DNA of 19,286 bases from JAQUQI01 sp041650035 (GTDB taxonomy: Bacteria > Omnitrophota > Gorgyraeia > JABMRG01), in contig JBAZLY010000023.1 of assembly GCA_041650035.1 (NCBI GenBank), positions 1-19,286 on the forward strand, written 5' to 3'. Positions 8,584 through 15,680 of this stretch are shown in pieces. How positions within the stretch are numbered: the stretch's first letter is position 1; each line of letters begins with the position of its first letter. The notes below the pieces were generated by a model. That model worked only from the letters and a program-made list of their open reading frames with translations, ran no database searches and was not told the DNA's origin. Position numbers and translations under genes: made by a program.

Positions 8584-9261
8584 TTAAATGCCCCTTGCCA
8601 GGGTCATCGCGAATACCGCGCCTGAACCGTTCGATCTAAGCACCTTGGCGCATTCATTTACCGTAGAGCCTGTTGTGAATACATCGTCAATTATGACAAC
8701 GCGTTTATCCCGTATGTCTGCCTGCCCGTGGCAATAAAAGGCGTTTTTCACATTGGTCAATCTCTGCGTCCTTTTAAGTCCGGCCTGCGCGCCTGTCGGC
8801 TTACCCTTCCTAAGGGTGTTTTTATAGGCAATATTTGTCTTTTCTGAAAGGCCCTTCGCGAGTATGGCTGATTGATTAAATCCCCTTACCCTTTCGTCTC
8901 TCCGGAGCATTGGAACAGGTGTTATAAGCTCTATCTGCTTATCTGCCATCTGCGCGGCAAAAAGGTCCCGCAGGAGGTTGACAAAAACATGTTTTAAGAA
9001 GACCTTCTTTTCGTATTTGAATTTATGCAGTAGCTCTCTGGCCAGGCCCTCATAAACACAGCAGTGGCAGGTTCTTTCGATAAAGGGATAAACGTTATCT
9101 GGCGGACAGGATCTTGCCGAGAAAGGTTTTAGTTCTTTGAGGCATCCCTGGCATAGGAAAAGGCCGTTGTTATATTCCAACAGCTTTCCACAGCCCTGGC
9201 AGCGCAAGGGAAAGATCAAATTTAATACGGCCTTGGATATGTCCCTAAAGGTATGCGCCAT
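8584..9261 (-). CDS. comF: ComF family phosphoribosyltransferase-like protein
   Basis: ComF/GntX family protein of 225 residues: a Cys-rich zinc-finger-like N-terminus and a phosphoribosyltransferase fold. The finger has CQGC and a second CQGC 13 residues later. A further Cys group follows, including CHCC. The PRPP-binding loop is VVIIDDVFTTGST, with the DD and TTGST typical of active members. In competent bacteria ComF helps take up transforming DNA; here the biochemical role is unknown. I chose the ATG at 9261. An in-frame TTG lies six bases upstream (9267), but the predicted transcription start falls on the ATG itself, which would exclude the TTG. It heads the comF-lptF-lptG operon. Confidence 0.87.
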   Translation of the reverse strand: MAHTFRDISKAVLNLIFPLRCQGCGKLLEYNNGLFLCQGCLKELKPFSARSCPPDNVYPFIERTCHCCVYEGLARELLHKFKYEKKVFLKHVFVNLLRDLFAAQMADKQIELITPVPMLRRDERVRGFNQSAILAKGLSEKTNIAYKNTLRKGKPTGAQAGLKRTQRLTNVKNAFYCHGQADIRDKRVVIIDDVFTTGSTVNECAKVLRSNGSGAVFAMTLARGI

Positions 9262-9267
9262 AACCAA

Positions 9268-9296
9268 ATAATACCATCAAATACCCGCATTGTCAA
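9268..9296 (-). promoter_or_regulatory. Sigma-70-type promoter of comF-lptF-lptG
   Basis: On the - strand: TTGACA (-35, 9296-9291), 17-bp spacer, then TATTAT (-10, 9273-9268), with TG one base before the -10 (extended -10). Six to seven bases further is the A of the comF ATG, so the transcript should have little or no leader. No ribosome binding site fits between them. Confidence 0.7.
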
Positions 9297-9364
9297 CGAA
9301 GCTTTGCGCGGGCCCGGACGAAGAAAAATCAAAATAGAAGATTGTAATCAAAAAAAAATTTTTC

Positions 9365-9392
9365 TTGCATATATTCTATTTTTTTATATAAT
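9365..9392 (+). promoter_or_regulatory. Sigma-70-type promoter of the aldolase operon
   Basis: TTGCAT (9365-9370), 16-bp spacer, and a perfect TATAAT (9387-9392). Just upstream is an A9-T5 tract (9350-9363) placed like an UP element. The -35 is weak, so the -10 and the AT-rich upstream DNA carry most of the case. The predicted leader is about 50 nt. It diverges from the comF promoter in the same 186-bp gap. Confidence 0.55.
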
Positions 9393-9447
9393 AGTGTTAA
9401 CTTTCCTATCAAATCAATAAACTCTAATAACAGAAAGGGGCAGGGGC

Positions 9448-10374
9448 ATGGCTTTTATTTCATCCAAGGAGATGTTTCAAAAAGCGTTAAAAGGCGGTTA
9501 TGCGGTAGGCGCTTTTAATGTGAACAATATGGAGATTGTTCAGGGCATTACCGAGGCCATCAAGGATAAGAAGGCGCCGGTGATATTACAGGTATCGGCA
9601 GGGGCCCGTAAATATGCTAAACACGCGTATCTTTTACATCTTATAGAAGCGGCTATGGAGGACACGGGACTTGACATAGTGCTTCACCTCGATCACGGAG
9701 AGGATTTTGAGATATGCAAGGCCTGTATAGACGGGGGTTTTACATCCATTATGATAGATGGTTCAAAGCATCCGCTTGAGGAGAATATACGCCTGACAAA
9801 ACAGGTCGTTGATTACGCCCATCGTAAAGGCGTAGTGGTCGAAGCGGAGCTCGGCAGGCTGAAGGGCATAGAGGATAATATATCGGTGTCCGAGAAAGAG
9901 GCCATATTGACAGACCCCAAAGAAGCGGTTAGGATTGTGAAAGAGACAGGCTGTGATTCTCTCGCCATCGCTATAGGGACGAGCCACGGCGCTTATAAAT
10001 TTAGTGGTGAGCCGAAATTGTATTTTGACAGGCTTAAGGAGATACAGGATGTCCTGCCGGGGTATCCTTTGGTGCTTCACGGCGCCTCAAGCGTTTTGCC
10101 CGAATTGGTTGAGATATGTAATCAACACGGAGGTAAATTGCCCGGCGCCAAGGGGGTCCCCGAGGAGGCGATAACTAAAGCGGCAGGCATGAATGTGTGC
10201 AAGGTAAATATTGACACAGACCTTAGGCTCGCTATGACTGCTACGATACGCGCCGAGTTTGATAACAGTCCCGCTAATTTTGACCCCAGGAATTACTTAG
10301 GTCCTGCCCGGCAAGCGATAAAAAAGGTTGTTGCTCATAAGATAGATATACTCGGTTGCGCCAACAAGGCATAA
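9448..10374 (+). CDS. fba: Class II fructose-bisphosphate aldolase
   Basis: Zinc-dependent aldolase that splits fructose-1,6-bisphosphate into dihydroxyacetone phosphate and glyceraldehyde-3-phosphate, and runs in reverse for gluconeogenesis. The 308 residues carry HLDHG (80-84), with Asp82 as likely proton donor and His83 as zinc ligand. VEAELG (131-136) follows, then IGTSHGAYKF (176-185) with His180, and LHGASS (210-215) with His211. VNIDTD (253-258) is the phosphate/substrate loop. These positions closely match Helicobacter-type class II aldolases. A purine-rich AAAGGGGCAGGGG precedes the ATG. It is first in its operon; the HD-GYP gene begins 3 nt after its stop. Confidence 0.95.
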   Translation: MAFISSKEMFQKALKGGYAVGAFNVNNMEIVQGITEAIKDKKAPVILQVSAGARKYAKHAYLLHLIEAAMEDTGLDIVLHLDHGEDFEICKACIDGGFTSIMIDGSKHPLEENIRLTKQVVDYAHRKGVVVEAELGRLKGIEDNISVSEKEAILTDPKEAVRIVKETGCDSLAIAIGTSHGAYKFSGEPKLYFDRLKEIQDVLPGYPLVLHGASSVLPELVEICNQHGGKLPGAKGVPEEAITKAAGMNVCKVNIDTDLRLAMTATIRAEFDNSPANFDPRNYLGPARQAIKKVVAHKIDILGCANKA

Positions 10375-10377
10375 CGC

Positions 10378-11043
10378 ATGACCAGGCCTTATATATCGAA
10401 ATATATAGAGGACACATATATAGAGATGATATTAAGGTTTGCTATAGCCGCGGAATATAAGGATAATGAGATAGGAAGTCATATTATCAGGGTAAGCGAT
10501 TATTCCACGGCTATAGCCAGGGCGTTAAATTTTTCTTCGAAAAAACTCAAGATTATCAGATTTGCCTCCATAATGCACGATATCGGCAAGATAGGCGTTT
10601 CAAGCCTTATACTGCATAAAAAAGATATAACAGCCCAGGACTATGATAAGATCAAAGAACATACCAGGATAGGTGGCAGGATATTCGCCGGCTCCCTATC
10701 CCCGGTCCTTCAGGCGGCGGGCGAGATAGCCCTTTATCATCATGAATGGTTTAACGGAGGCGGCTATCCCTTCGGATTACGCAGCAAGCAAATACCGCTA
10801 TATGCCAGGATAGTCACCTTAGCAGACGCCTTTGACGCTATTGTGTCGGAAAGGCCGTATAAAAAATCCGAGACCATGGATTATGCGGTCGAGGCGATAA
10901 ATAAGAGAAGCGGAAGTCAGTTTGACCCGGGCATAGTAGATGCGTTCATCAGGATAATACCATCCATGAAAGATATATTAAAAGCCGCGAACACGATAGA
11001 TAATTTTTTGAAAGAGAATAAAAGATTTCTTAAGGCCCTTTAA
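10378..11043 (+). CDS. Stand-alone HD-GYP domain protein
   Basis: Probable cyclic-di-GMP phosphodiesterase consisting of the HD-GYP domain and little else (221 residues). Seen: His35 in the helix before the core, MHDIGKIG (66-73) with the metal-binding HD pair, KEHTRIGG (93-100), YHHEWFNGGGYP (120-131) with the GYP signature, and LADAFDA (148-154). All catalytic metal ligands I can place are present, so it looks active. It lacks the receiver, PAS or GAF sensor domain that usually precedes HD-GYP. It is packed between the aldolase and a phosphate transporter gene, so it is probably co-expressed with them. Whether it acts on c-di-GMP or another dinucleotide is not decidable here. Confidence 0.88.
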   Translation: MTRPYISKYIEDTYIEMILRFAIAAEYKDNEIGSHIIRVSDYSTAIARALNFSSKKLKIIRFASIMHDIGKIGVSSLILHKKDITAQDYDKIKEHTRIGGRIFAGSLSPVLQAAGEIALYHHEWFNGGGYPFGLRSKQIPLYARIVTLADAFDAIVSERPYKKSETMDYAVEAINKRSGSQFDPGIVDAFIRIIPSMKDILKAANTIDNFLKENKRFLKAL

Positions 11044-11054
11044 GGAGAAGGTTC

Positions 11055-12668
11055 ATGTTCAAAGAGCTTGTATTCGGTATATTCGGTGGGTTAGGCCTTT
11101 TCGTATACGGCATACATATTATGGGAGACGGGCTTCAAAGGGTGGCCGGAGATAAATTTCGTAACGTCTTAAAGGCGCTTACCTCAAACCCTGTTAAAGG
11201 TGTTCTGGTTGGTGCCTGTATTACCACCTTGATACAGAGCTCCAGCGCAACAACGGTGCTGGTAGTCGGTTTTGTGAATGCCGGGCTTATGAGCCTGTCC
11301 CAGTCTTTAGGTGTTATATTTGGGGCTAATATCGGCACGACAATAACGGCCCAGATTATCGCTTTTAAATTAACGGACTACGCCTTGCCCATTATTGGTA
11401 TAGGCATGGTATTGTATGTTTTTGCCAAGAAAAGATTTTGGCGTTTCTCGGGCCTGTTTTGTCTCGGTTTTGGCATATTGTTTTTAGGCCTTAAGATCAT
11501 GACAAGTGTTGTCGGTCCTTTCGCCAGCAGCCCCGCGGTTATGAACGCCTTTGTGTTTATAAACGGCAGGGTCCTGTATGGCTTATTGACCGGACTGGTT
11601 GTGACAGCTGTTTTGCAAAGTTCAAGTGTTACGATCGGTATAGCGTTAGGGCTTGCATCGGTGGGGCTTTTGAATATAGAAGGTGCTATACCCATCATCT
11701 TAGGCGCTAATATAGGGACCTGTGTTACCGTCATAATAGCCGCTATCGGGGCTAATGTCGCTTCAAAAAGGACTGCCGCCGCACATCTTCTTTATAATAT
11801 AATAGGGGCAATAATATTTCTTATCGTGCTTAGGCCTTTTACGCTGCTTATCACGCGCACCTCACATGACCTTTTAAGGCAGATTGCCAATGCGCATACT
11901 ATTATGAAGGTAATAGAGACTCTGATATACCTTCCGTTCATAGGGCTATTTGTGAAGGTTGTCGAGCGTATTATACCGGGTGAGGAAATTGTCATAGAGG
12001 CGGGGCCTAAATATCTTGAAAGGCATCTTATAAATACACCGATATTTGCTCTTGATGCCGCGTCAAAAGAGATAACGAGGATGGCGCAGTCGGCCAAGGT
12101 CATGGTTGATGAAGCGGCCGGCGGATTTTTAAATCTTGATGACAAGATATTGAAAAACCTTCCTCAGAGAGAGGATGCCCTTGACGGGCTACAGGAGTCT
12201 ATTACGGATTATCTTATGATGTTGACACAGCGCGATTTAAGCGAAGAAGAGGCGCGGAGGATACCGGCGCTTTTGCACTCCGTAAATGATATTGAGAGGA
12301 TTGGAGACCATTCAGAGAATATAATGGAGCTTGCCGTAAGAAGGATAAATTCGGGCTTGCCTTTCAGCCAATCCGCTGTAGACGAGGTCAAGAAGATGCT
12401 GTTTTATATAGACGACATGATCATCTGTGCCATTGAGGCATTGTCGGAGAACTCGGTTGAAAAGGCCAAAAAGGTCCTGCGGCTCGAGGACAAAGTAAAC
12501 GAGTTGACCGAGCTGTTCCGCAAGAACCACATAGACAGGCTTGGGCAGAATAAATGCAATGTGCTTTCCGGCATAATCTTTCTGGATATGATCAGTAATT
12601 TTGAGAAGATCGGCGATCACATAACTAATGTCGCCCAAGCGGTAATGGGCAGACTTCAGTGGAATTAA
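11055..12668 (+). CDS. Na/Pi cotransporter family protein with C-terminal PhoU domain
   Basis: Inner-membrane, probably sodium-coupled phosphate transporter of the NptA/YjbB type, fused to a cytoplasmic PhoU-like domain. The 537 residues contain the family's inverted repeat: QSSSATT (61-67) with GANIGTT (90-96), then QSSSVT (188-193) with GANIGTC (217-223). About eight membrane segments fill residues 1-300. From about 345 to the end the protein is soluble, helical and acidic, with two repeats of the form NDIERIGDH and NFEKIGDH, typical of PhoU. AAGGAG (11042-11047) overlaps the previous gene's stop and precedes the ATG by 7 nt. Some YjbB-type members export phosphate, so direction is not certain. 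Confidence 0.93.
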   Translation: MFKELVFGIFGGLGLFVYGIHIMGDGLQRVAGDKFRNVLKALTSNPVKGVLVGACITTLIQSSSATTVLVVGFVNAGLMSLSQSLGVIFGANIGTTITAQIIAFKLTDYALPIIGIGMVLYVFAKKRFWRFSGLFCLGFGILFLGLKIMTSVVGPFASSPAVMNAFVFINGRVLYGLLTGLVVTAVLQSSSVTIGIALGLASVGLLNIEGAIPIILGANIGTCVTVIIAAIGANVASKRTAAAHLLYNIIGAIIFLIVLRPFTLLITRTSHDLLRQIANAHTIMKVIETLIYLPFIGLFVKVVERIIPGEEIVIEAGPKYLERHLINTPIFALDAASKEITRMAQSAKVMVDEAAGGFLNLDDKILKNLPQREDALDGLQESITDYLMMLTQRDLSEEEARRIPALLHSVNDIERIGDHSENIMELAVRRINSGLPFSQSAVDEVKKMLFYIDDMIICAIEALSENSVEKAKKVLRLEDKVNELTELFRKNHIDRLGQNKCNVLSGIIFLDMISNFEKIGDHITNVAQAVMGRLQWN

Positions 12669-12691
12669 GGTTTTAAGCGCAAGGGTTCGTT

Positions 12692-12886
12692 ATGGAGTGC
12701 AGACAGACAGAGAATAGAAAGGCGTGCAATTGCAGTTACAACTCATGCCGCAGGATGGGTGTATGCTGTGAATGCGTGGCATATCATAGAAAAAGAAGAG
12801 AATTGCCGGCCTGTTATTTTCCCGCTGACGCGGAAAAAACGTGGGACCGCAGTATCGGAAACTTCATCAGGCATTACAGGTCTTGA
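12692..12886 (+). CDS. Small Cys-rich DUF6485 family protein
   Basis: A 64-residue protein that I recognise as the DUF6485 family of small cytosolic proteins, function unknown. It has eight Cys (3, 12, 14, 19, 25, 26, 28, 41), which suggests a bound metal or iron-sulfur cluster. The AYHRKRRELPACYFP stretch (30-44) and the EKTWDRSIGNFIRHY end (48-62) are the parts I associate with the family. There is no signal peptide or membrane segment. An AAGG lies 8 nt before the ATG. It lies 23 bp after the phosphate transporter gene with no terminator between, so it is probably in the same operon. No link to phosphate is known to me. Confidence 0.8.
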   Translation: MECRQTENRKACNCSYNSCRRMGVCCECVAYHRKRRELPACYFPADAEKTWDRSIGNFIRHYRS

Positions 12887-12904
12887 CTGGGTGAAACCGG
12901 TATC

Positions 12905-12988
12905 ATGCGGATAATTGCGGGGTATGCTGGTTTTGGCTGCATATCCTTTTTTGTTTTTATCCGTGCTATTTTGAGGCCAAGGATATGA
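12905..12988 (+). CDS. Possible 27-residue membrane peptide
   Basis: A short open frame (MRIIAGYAGF to RAILRPRI) with a hydrophobic middle (residues 3-19) and Arg-rich C-terminus, the shape of a single membrane segment. GGGTGA lies about 10 nt before the ATG. Its TGA overlaps the ATG of the TIGR01212 gene (ATGA at 12985-12988), as seen twice in the metK operon. It fills the only gap in this operon. With so few codons it could be chance; no family is recognised. Confidence 0.25.
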   Translation: MRIIAGYAGFGCISFFVFIRAILRPRI

Positions 12989-13845
12989 GTAAGAAAAGGT
13001 ATTCCGATTATCTTAAGGAGAGGTTTGGGGCCAGGACCCACAGGGTCTGCATAGACGCGGGTTTTTCATGTCCTAATAAGGATGGCAAGATAAGCACTCT
13101 CGGTTGTATATATTGTGATAACAAGGCTTTTAGCCACCCCCTCCGCGCGGGGGTTATGTCTTCAATCGAGGAGCAGATAGAGTCTGGTATGCGCGCGGCA
13201 AAAAGGCGGTTTAAAGCCAAAAAGTTTATTGCGTATTTTCAGGCGCATACCAACACATACGCGCCCCTAAGTGTTTTGAAAGAAGTATACGACAAGGTAA
13301 GAAGATACAAGGATATCGTCTCTATATCAATAGCCACAAGGCCTGACTGTGTTGATAGTGATGTGATCAGGCTTATAGCCGGTTATGCCGCGGATTATGA
13401 GGTATGGATCGAGTACGGGCTTCAGAGCATACATGAGCGTAGTTTAAGATTTATCAACCGCGGACATGATTATAACGATTTTTTAAAGGCATTTGCCTTG
13501 ACCGTGAGATACCCTATAAAGATATGCGCCCATGTTATATTAGGACTTCCCGGTGAGACCGAGGAGATGATGATGCAAACTGCCCGTCAGATGTCAAGGC
13601 TGGCCATAGACGGCATTAAGATACATCCGTTATATGTAGTAAAAGGGACCGCGCTTGAACAGATATATAATAGAAATGAATATAGGCCTATGGGTCTTCA
13701 AGAATACACCCGGATATTAGGCAGGTTTATGGATTATCTGCCGGCCGGCATTATAGTGCAGAGATCAAGCGCGTATTGCCCTAAAGAGTGGCTCGTCTGC
13801 CCTGAATGGGTGGGGGATAAAAGAAATAGCGCGCTTCTTTTTTAA
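12985..13845 (+). CDS. TIGR01212 family radical SAM protein (YhcC-like)
   Basis: Radical SAM enzyme of the YhcC/TIGR01212 family, 286 residues, near the usual size. The N-terminus reads MSKKRYSDYLKERFG, typical of the family. The iron-sulfur Cys are 29, 41 and 44: a family-specific CX11CX2C spacing instead of the common CX3CX2C. Later segments include the EYGLQS stretch, the HVILGLPGETEEMM stretch (SAM/β-barrel motif) and GIKIHPLYVVKGT. The reaction is not securely assigned; members have been linked to tRNA modification on weak evidence. AAGG precedes the ATG by 4 nt. It is the last gene of the aldolase operon before a converging gene. Confidence 0.9.
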   Translation: MSKKRYSDYLKERFGARTHRVCIDAGFSCPNKDGKISTLGCIYCDNKAFSHPLRAGVMSSIEEQIESGMRAAKRRFKAKKFIAYFQAHTNTYAPLSVLKEVYDKVRRYKDIVSISIATRPDCVDSDVIRLIAGYAADYEVWIEYGLQSIHERSLRFINRGHDYNDFLKAFALTVRYPIKICAHVILGLPGETEEMMMQTARQMSRLAIDGIKIHPLYVVKGTALEQIYNRNEYRPMGLQEYTRILGRFMDYLPAGIIVQRSSAYCPKEWLVCPEWVGDKRNSALLF

Positions 13846-13851
13846 AACCTG

Positions 13852-13876
13852 CCCGGCGCGTTATGCCAACGCCGGC
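13852..13876. terminator. Possible bidirectional terminator hairpin between converging genes
   Basis: CCGGCG (13853-13858) pairs with CGCCGG (13870-13875). TT/AA extends the stem if a 2-nt CG bulge is allowed, giving a loop of ATGCC. It lies 7 bp after the TIGR01212 stop and 82 bp past the end of the opposing glycosyltransferase. On the - strand TTTT follows closely; on the + strand there is no adjacent U tract, so it is a better fit for the - strand gene. Confidence 0.35.
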
Positions 13877-13957
13877 TGTAACCTGCGTGCAAAAAACCTT
13901 TACTTCCCCTCTTTTTTAAAAATGCGTCGATACCCGGGAAAATTGCCGGTCCAGGTA

Positions 13958-15454
13958 TTATTCTTTGAACCTGAATATCCATACGCCGTCTAACCTCGCG
14001 TCCAGGTCTTTTGTGTATCTTTTGAACAATTCAGTTAAAACGCTTATTGAATTTTTATCAAGGCTTAAGTCCCGGGGCCAATCACAGGAAATTACCCACA
14101 ATCTACCGTTGGCGGGTATTTTGACATTGGTAACATCCAGGCATCTTTCCGTTTCCCTGAAAGGCCTGTTCCAATTGGTATCTATCATGCCCGGCGCGAA
14201 TAAATAATACTGATTGTCCGTGGCGCCCTGTCTGTAATGTATGAAAGGAAGCGCGGTCGTGTAATTTGTATGCGCTATGATATCATTGGGTCCCAGGCGG
14301 TCATTTATAAAATTAATAATATGTTTTAACGGCTTCTTTAAATGGACGCCTGTGTGATGTTCTGCCGTTGAGATCATGCAATTATTAAAATAGCATATCA
14401 AGGACAGGGCTTGCAGGTATATAAGAACGGGAACAATTACCGTCCTTAACCCTCTCATTGAAAGAAGATAACATATGCCGCAGGCCAGCAGTATATAATA
14501 ATAAGGGCTAAACAGCATTAATCCGCGGTCAAGATATAAAGGAAAGAATAGTTTTGAAATGATCAGGATAGATGATATTGGCGCAAAGCACAATATTACC
14601 ATAAATCCTGTAGGTGTTGACCGTGTCTTTTCTTTTTTTGACGATAAGAGGCAGGCGATAAGCAGGCCGCCGCTTAATAGAAGGGATACCCTGTATGCCA
14701 TAGGCCACATATTGTATCCGAGATTAAAATTTTCCAATGTGATAAAAAACGAACCCGCGTTTACATTGGGTATCCAAAACCCTTTTTTTATGTAGCAGAA
14801 TTTATATATAAGCCCTAATGTCTGCGGCAGAAATAGCAATGGGGCGAGGCAGTAAAACAGGGCATGCCTCAAAAAAAATCTGCGGAAAAAAATCAAGGCA
14901 GAGAATATCTGCGCCGCGACTAAAAAGAAGCTGAAATATGTGATATCGCAGTATAGAAGCAAGGTTGTGGACAAGATGTATAGCAAAGAACCCCTTTTTT
15001 TTTCGTTTGTCAATGATTGCCAGAAGAAGTATGTTGAGGCCAACCCCAGAAGGACAACCAGGCTATAGGGTCGCGCCTCCTGGGCATACCAGAGATGAAG
15101 CGCTGAAAGGCCCATTAGACCGGATGCCAATATGCCTGTTTTAAAATTATAAACCCGCTTTCCCAAGGCAAAGCAGGTATACACGCTTAACAAGCTGAAT
15201 ATCGCAGAAGGCATGCGTAACGCAAATTCTGACACGCCGAATATCTTTATCCAATAATGCAGGAGCATAAAATAAAAAGGAGGGTTCCAGGTGTGCCAGA
15301 ATTTTTGGCCTATGAATACACTGCACACCTCGTCGTACCAAAGGTCGTTCGAGCCTAACCTATAAAGCCTGAAAAGAAAGGCGGCGGAAAGGACCAGGAA
15401 TATCGCCCAGGATCTTTTGCCAGGGTTTGCATACTTTTTAATGCCTGATGCCAT
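13958..15454 (-). CDS. Membrane glycosyltransferase, GT39/ArnT-like
   Basis: Polytopic inner-membrane glycosyltransferase of the GT-C fold (PMT/ArnT/GT39-like), which moves a sugar from a polyprenyl-phosphate donor to a lipid, glycan or protein on the outer face. Of 498 residues, about the first 350 form roughly ten membrane segments; the C-terminal 130 are soluble. The first outer loop holds DLWYDEVCS (37-45) with the Asp-Glu pair typical of GT-C active sites. NPPFYFMLLHYW (57-68), ALRMPSAIF (78-86) and AQEARPYSL (124-132) are family signatures. GGAGG lies 5 nt before the ATG. The donor and acceptor are unknown. It is divergent from the radical SAM cluster across a shared promoter region. 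Confidence 0.85.
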   Translation of the reverse strand: MASGIKKYANPGKRSWAIFLVLSAAFLFRLYRLGSNDLWYDEVCSVFIGQKFWHTWNPPFYFMLLHYWIKIFGVSEFALRMPSAIFSLLSVYTCFALGKRVYNFKTGILASGLMGLSALHLWYAQEARPYSLVVLLGLASTYFFWQSLTNEKKRGSLLYILSTTLLLYCDITYFSFFLVAAQIFSALIFFRRFFLRHALFYCLAPLLFLPQTLGLIYKFCYIKKGFWIPNVNAGSFFITLENFNLGYNMWPMAYRVSLLLSGGLLIACLLSSKKEKTRSTPTGFMVILCFAPISSILIISKLFFPLYLDRGLMLFSPYYYILLACGICYLLSMRGLRTVIVPVLIYLQALSLICYFNNCMISTAEHHTGVHLKKPLKHIINFINDRLGPNDIIAHTNYTTALPFIHYRQGATDNQYYLFAPGMIDTNWNRPFRETERCLDVTNVKIPANGRLWVISCDWPRDLSLDKNSISVLTELFKRYTKDLDARLDGVWIFRFKE

Positions 15455-15491
15455 TTAACCCTCCGGAATTGTCAAACATAGTATTTCTCTA

Positions 15492-15521
15492 ATTATACGT
15501 CCTAAGGATTTGCAAAGTCAA
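15492..15521 (-). promoter_or_regulatory. Sigma-70-type promoter of the membrane glycosyltransferase
   Basis: On the - strand: TTGACT (15521-15516), 18-bp spacer, and a perfect TATAAT (15497-15492). The start point would be near 15485, leaving a leader of about 30 nt with a GGAGG ribosome site. Confidence 0.65.
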
Positions 15522-15605
15522 TCTGTTATTATATAGTCTTTGTAATATGTTTATACTAAATAATATATAAGGTGTTTGTGATATGTCAGCCGTCGAAATT
15601 GCGCA

Positions 15606-15633
15606 TTGACATTCATAAGTAGTTATATATAAT
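15606..15633 (+). promoter_or_regulatory. Perfect-consensus sigma-70-type promoter of the radical SAM cluster
   Basis: TTGACA (15606-15611), 16-bp spacer, TATAAT (15628-15633): both hexamers match the consensus fully. The predicted start near 15640 leaves a leader of about 40 nt before the ATG at 15681. I see no clear operator between it and the gene. Confidence 0.7.
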
Positions 15634-15680
15634 ATTAATGTGCACAGCTAATCCACGCTTATTTATACCCGAATGCTGTT

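Noticed and set aside
15541..15680. RiPP precursor peptide for the SPASM enzymes
   Set aside because: Only frames of about 8-13 codons occur in the gap, and they overlap the promoter; no precursor is visible in the window.
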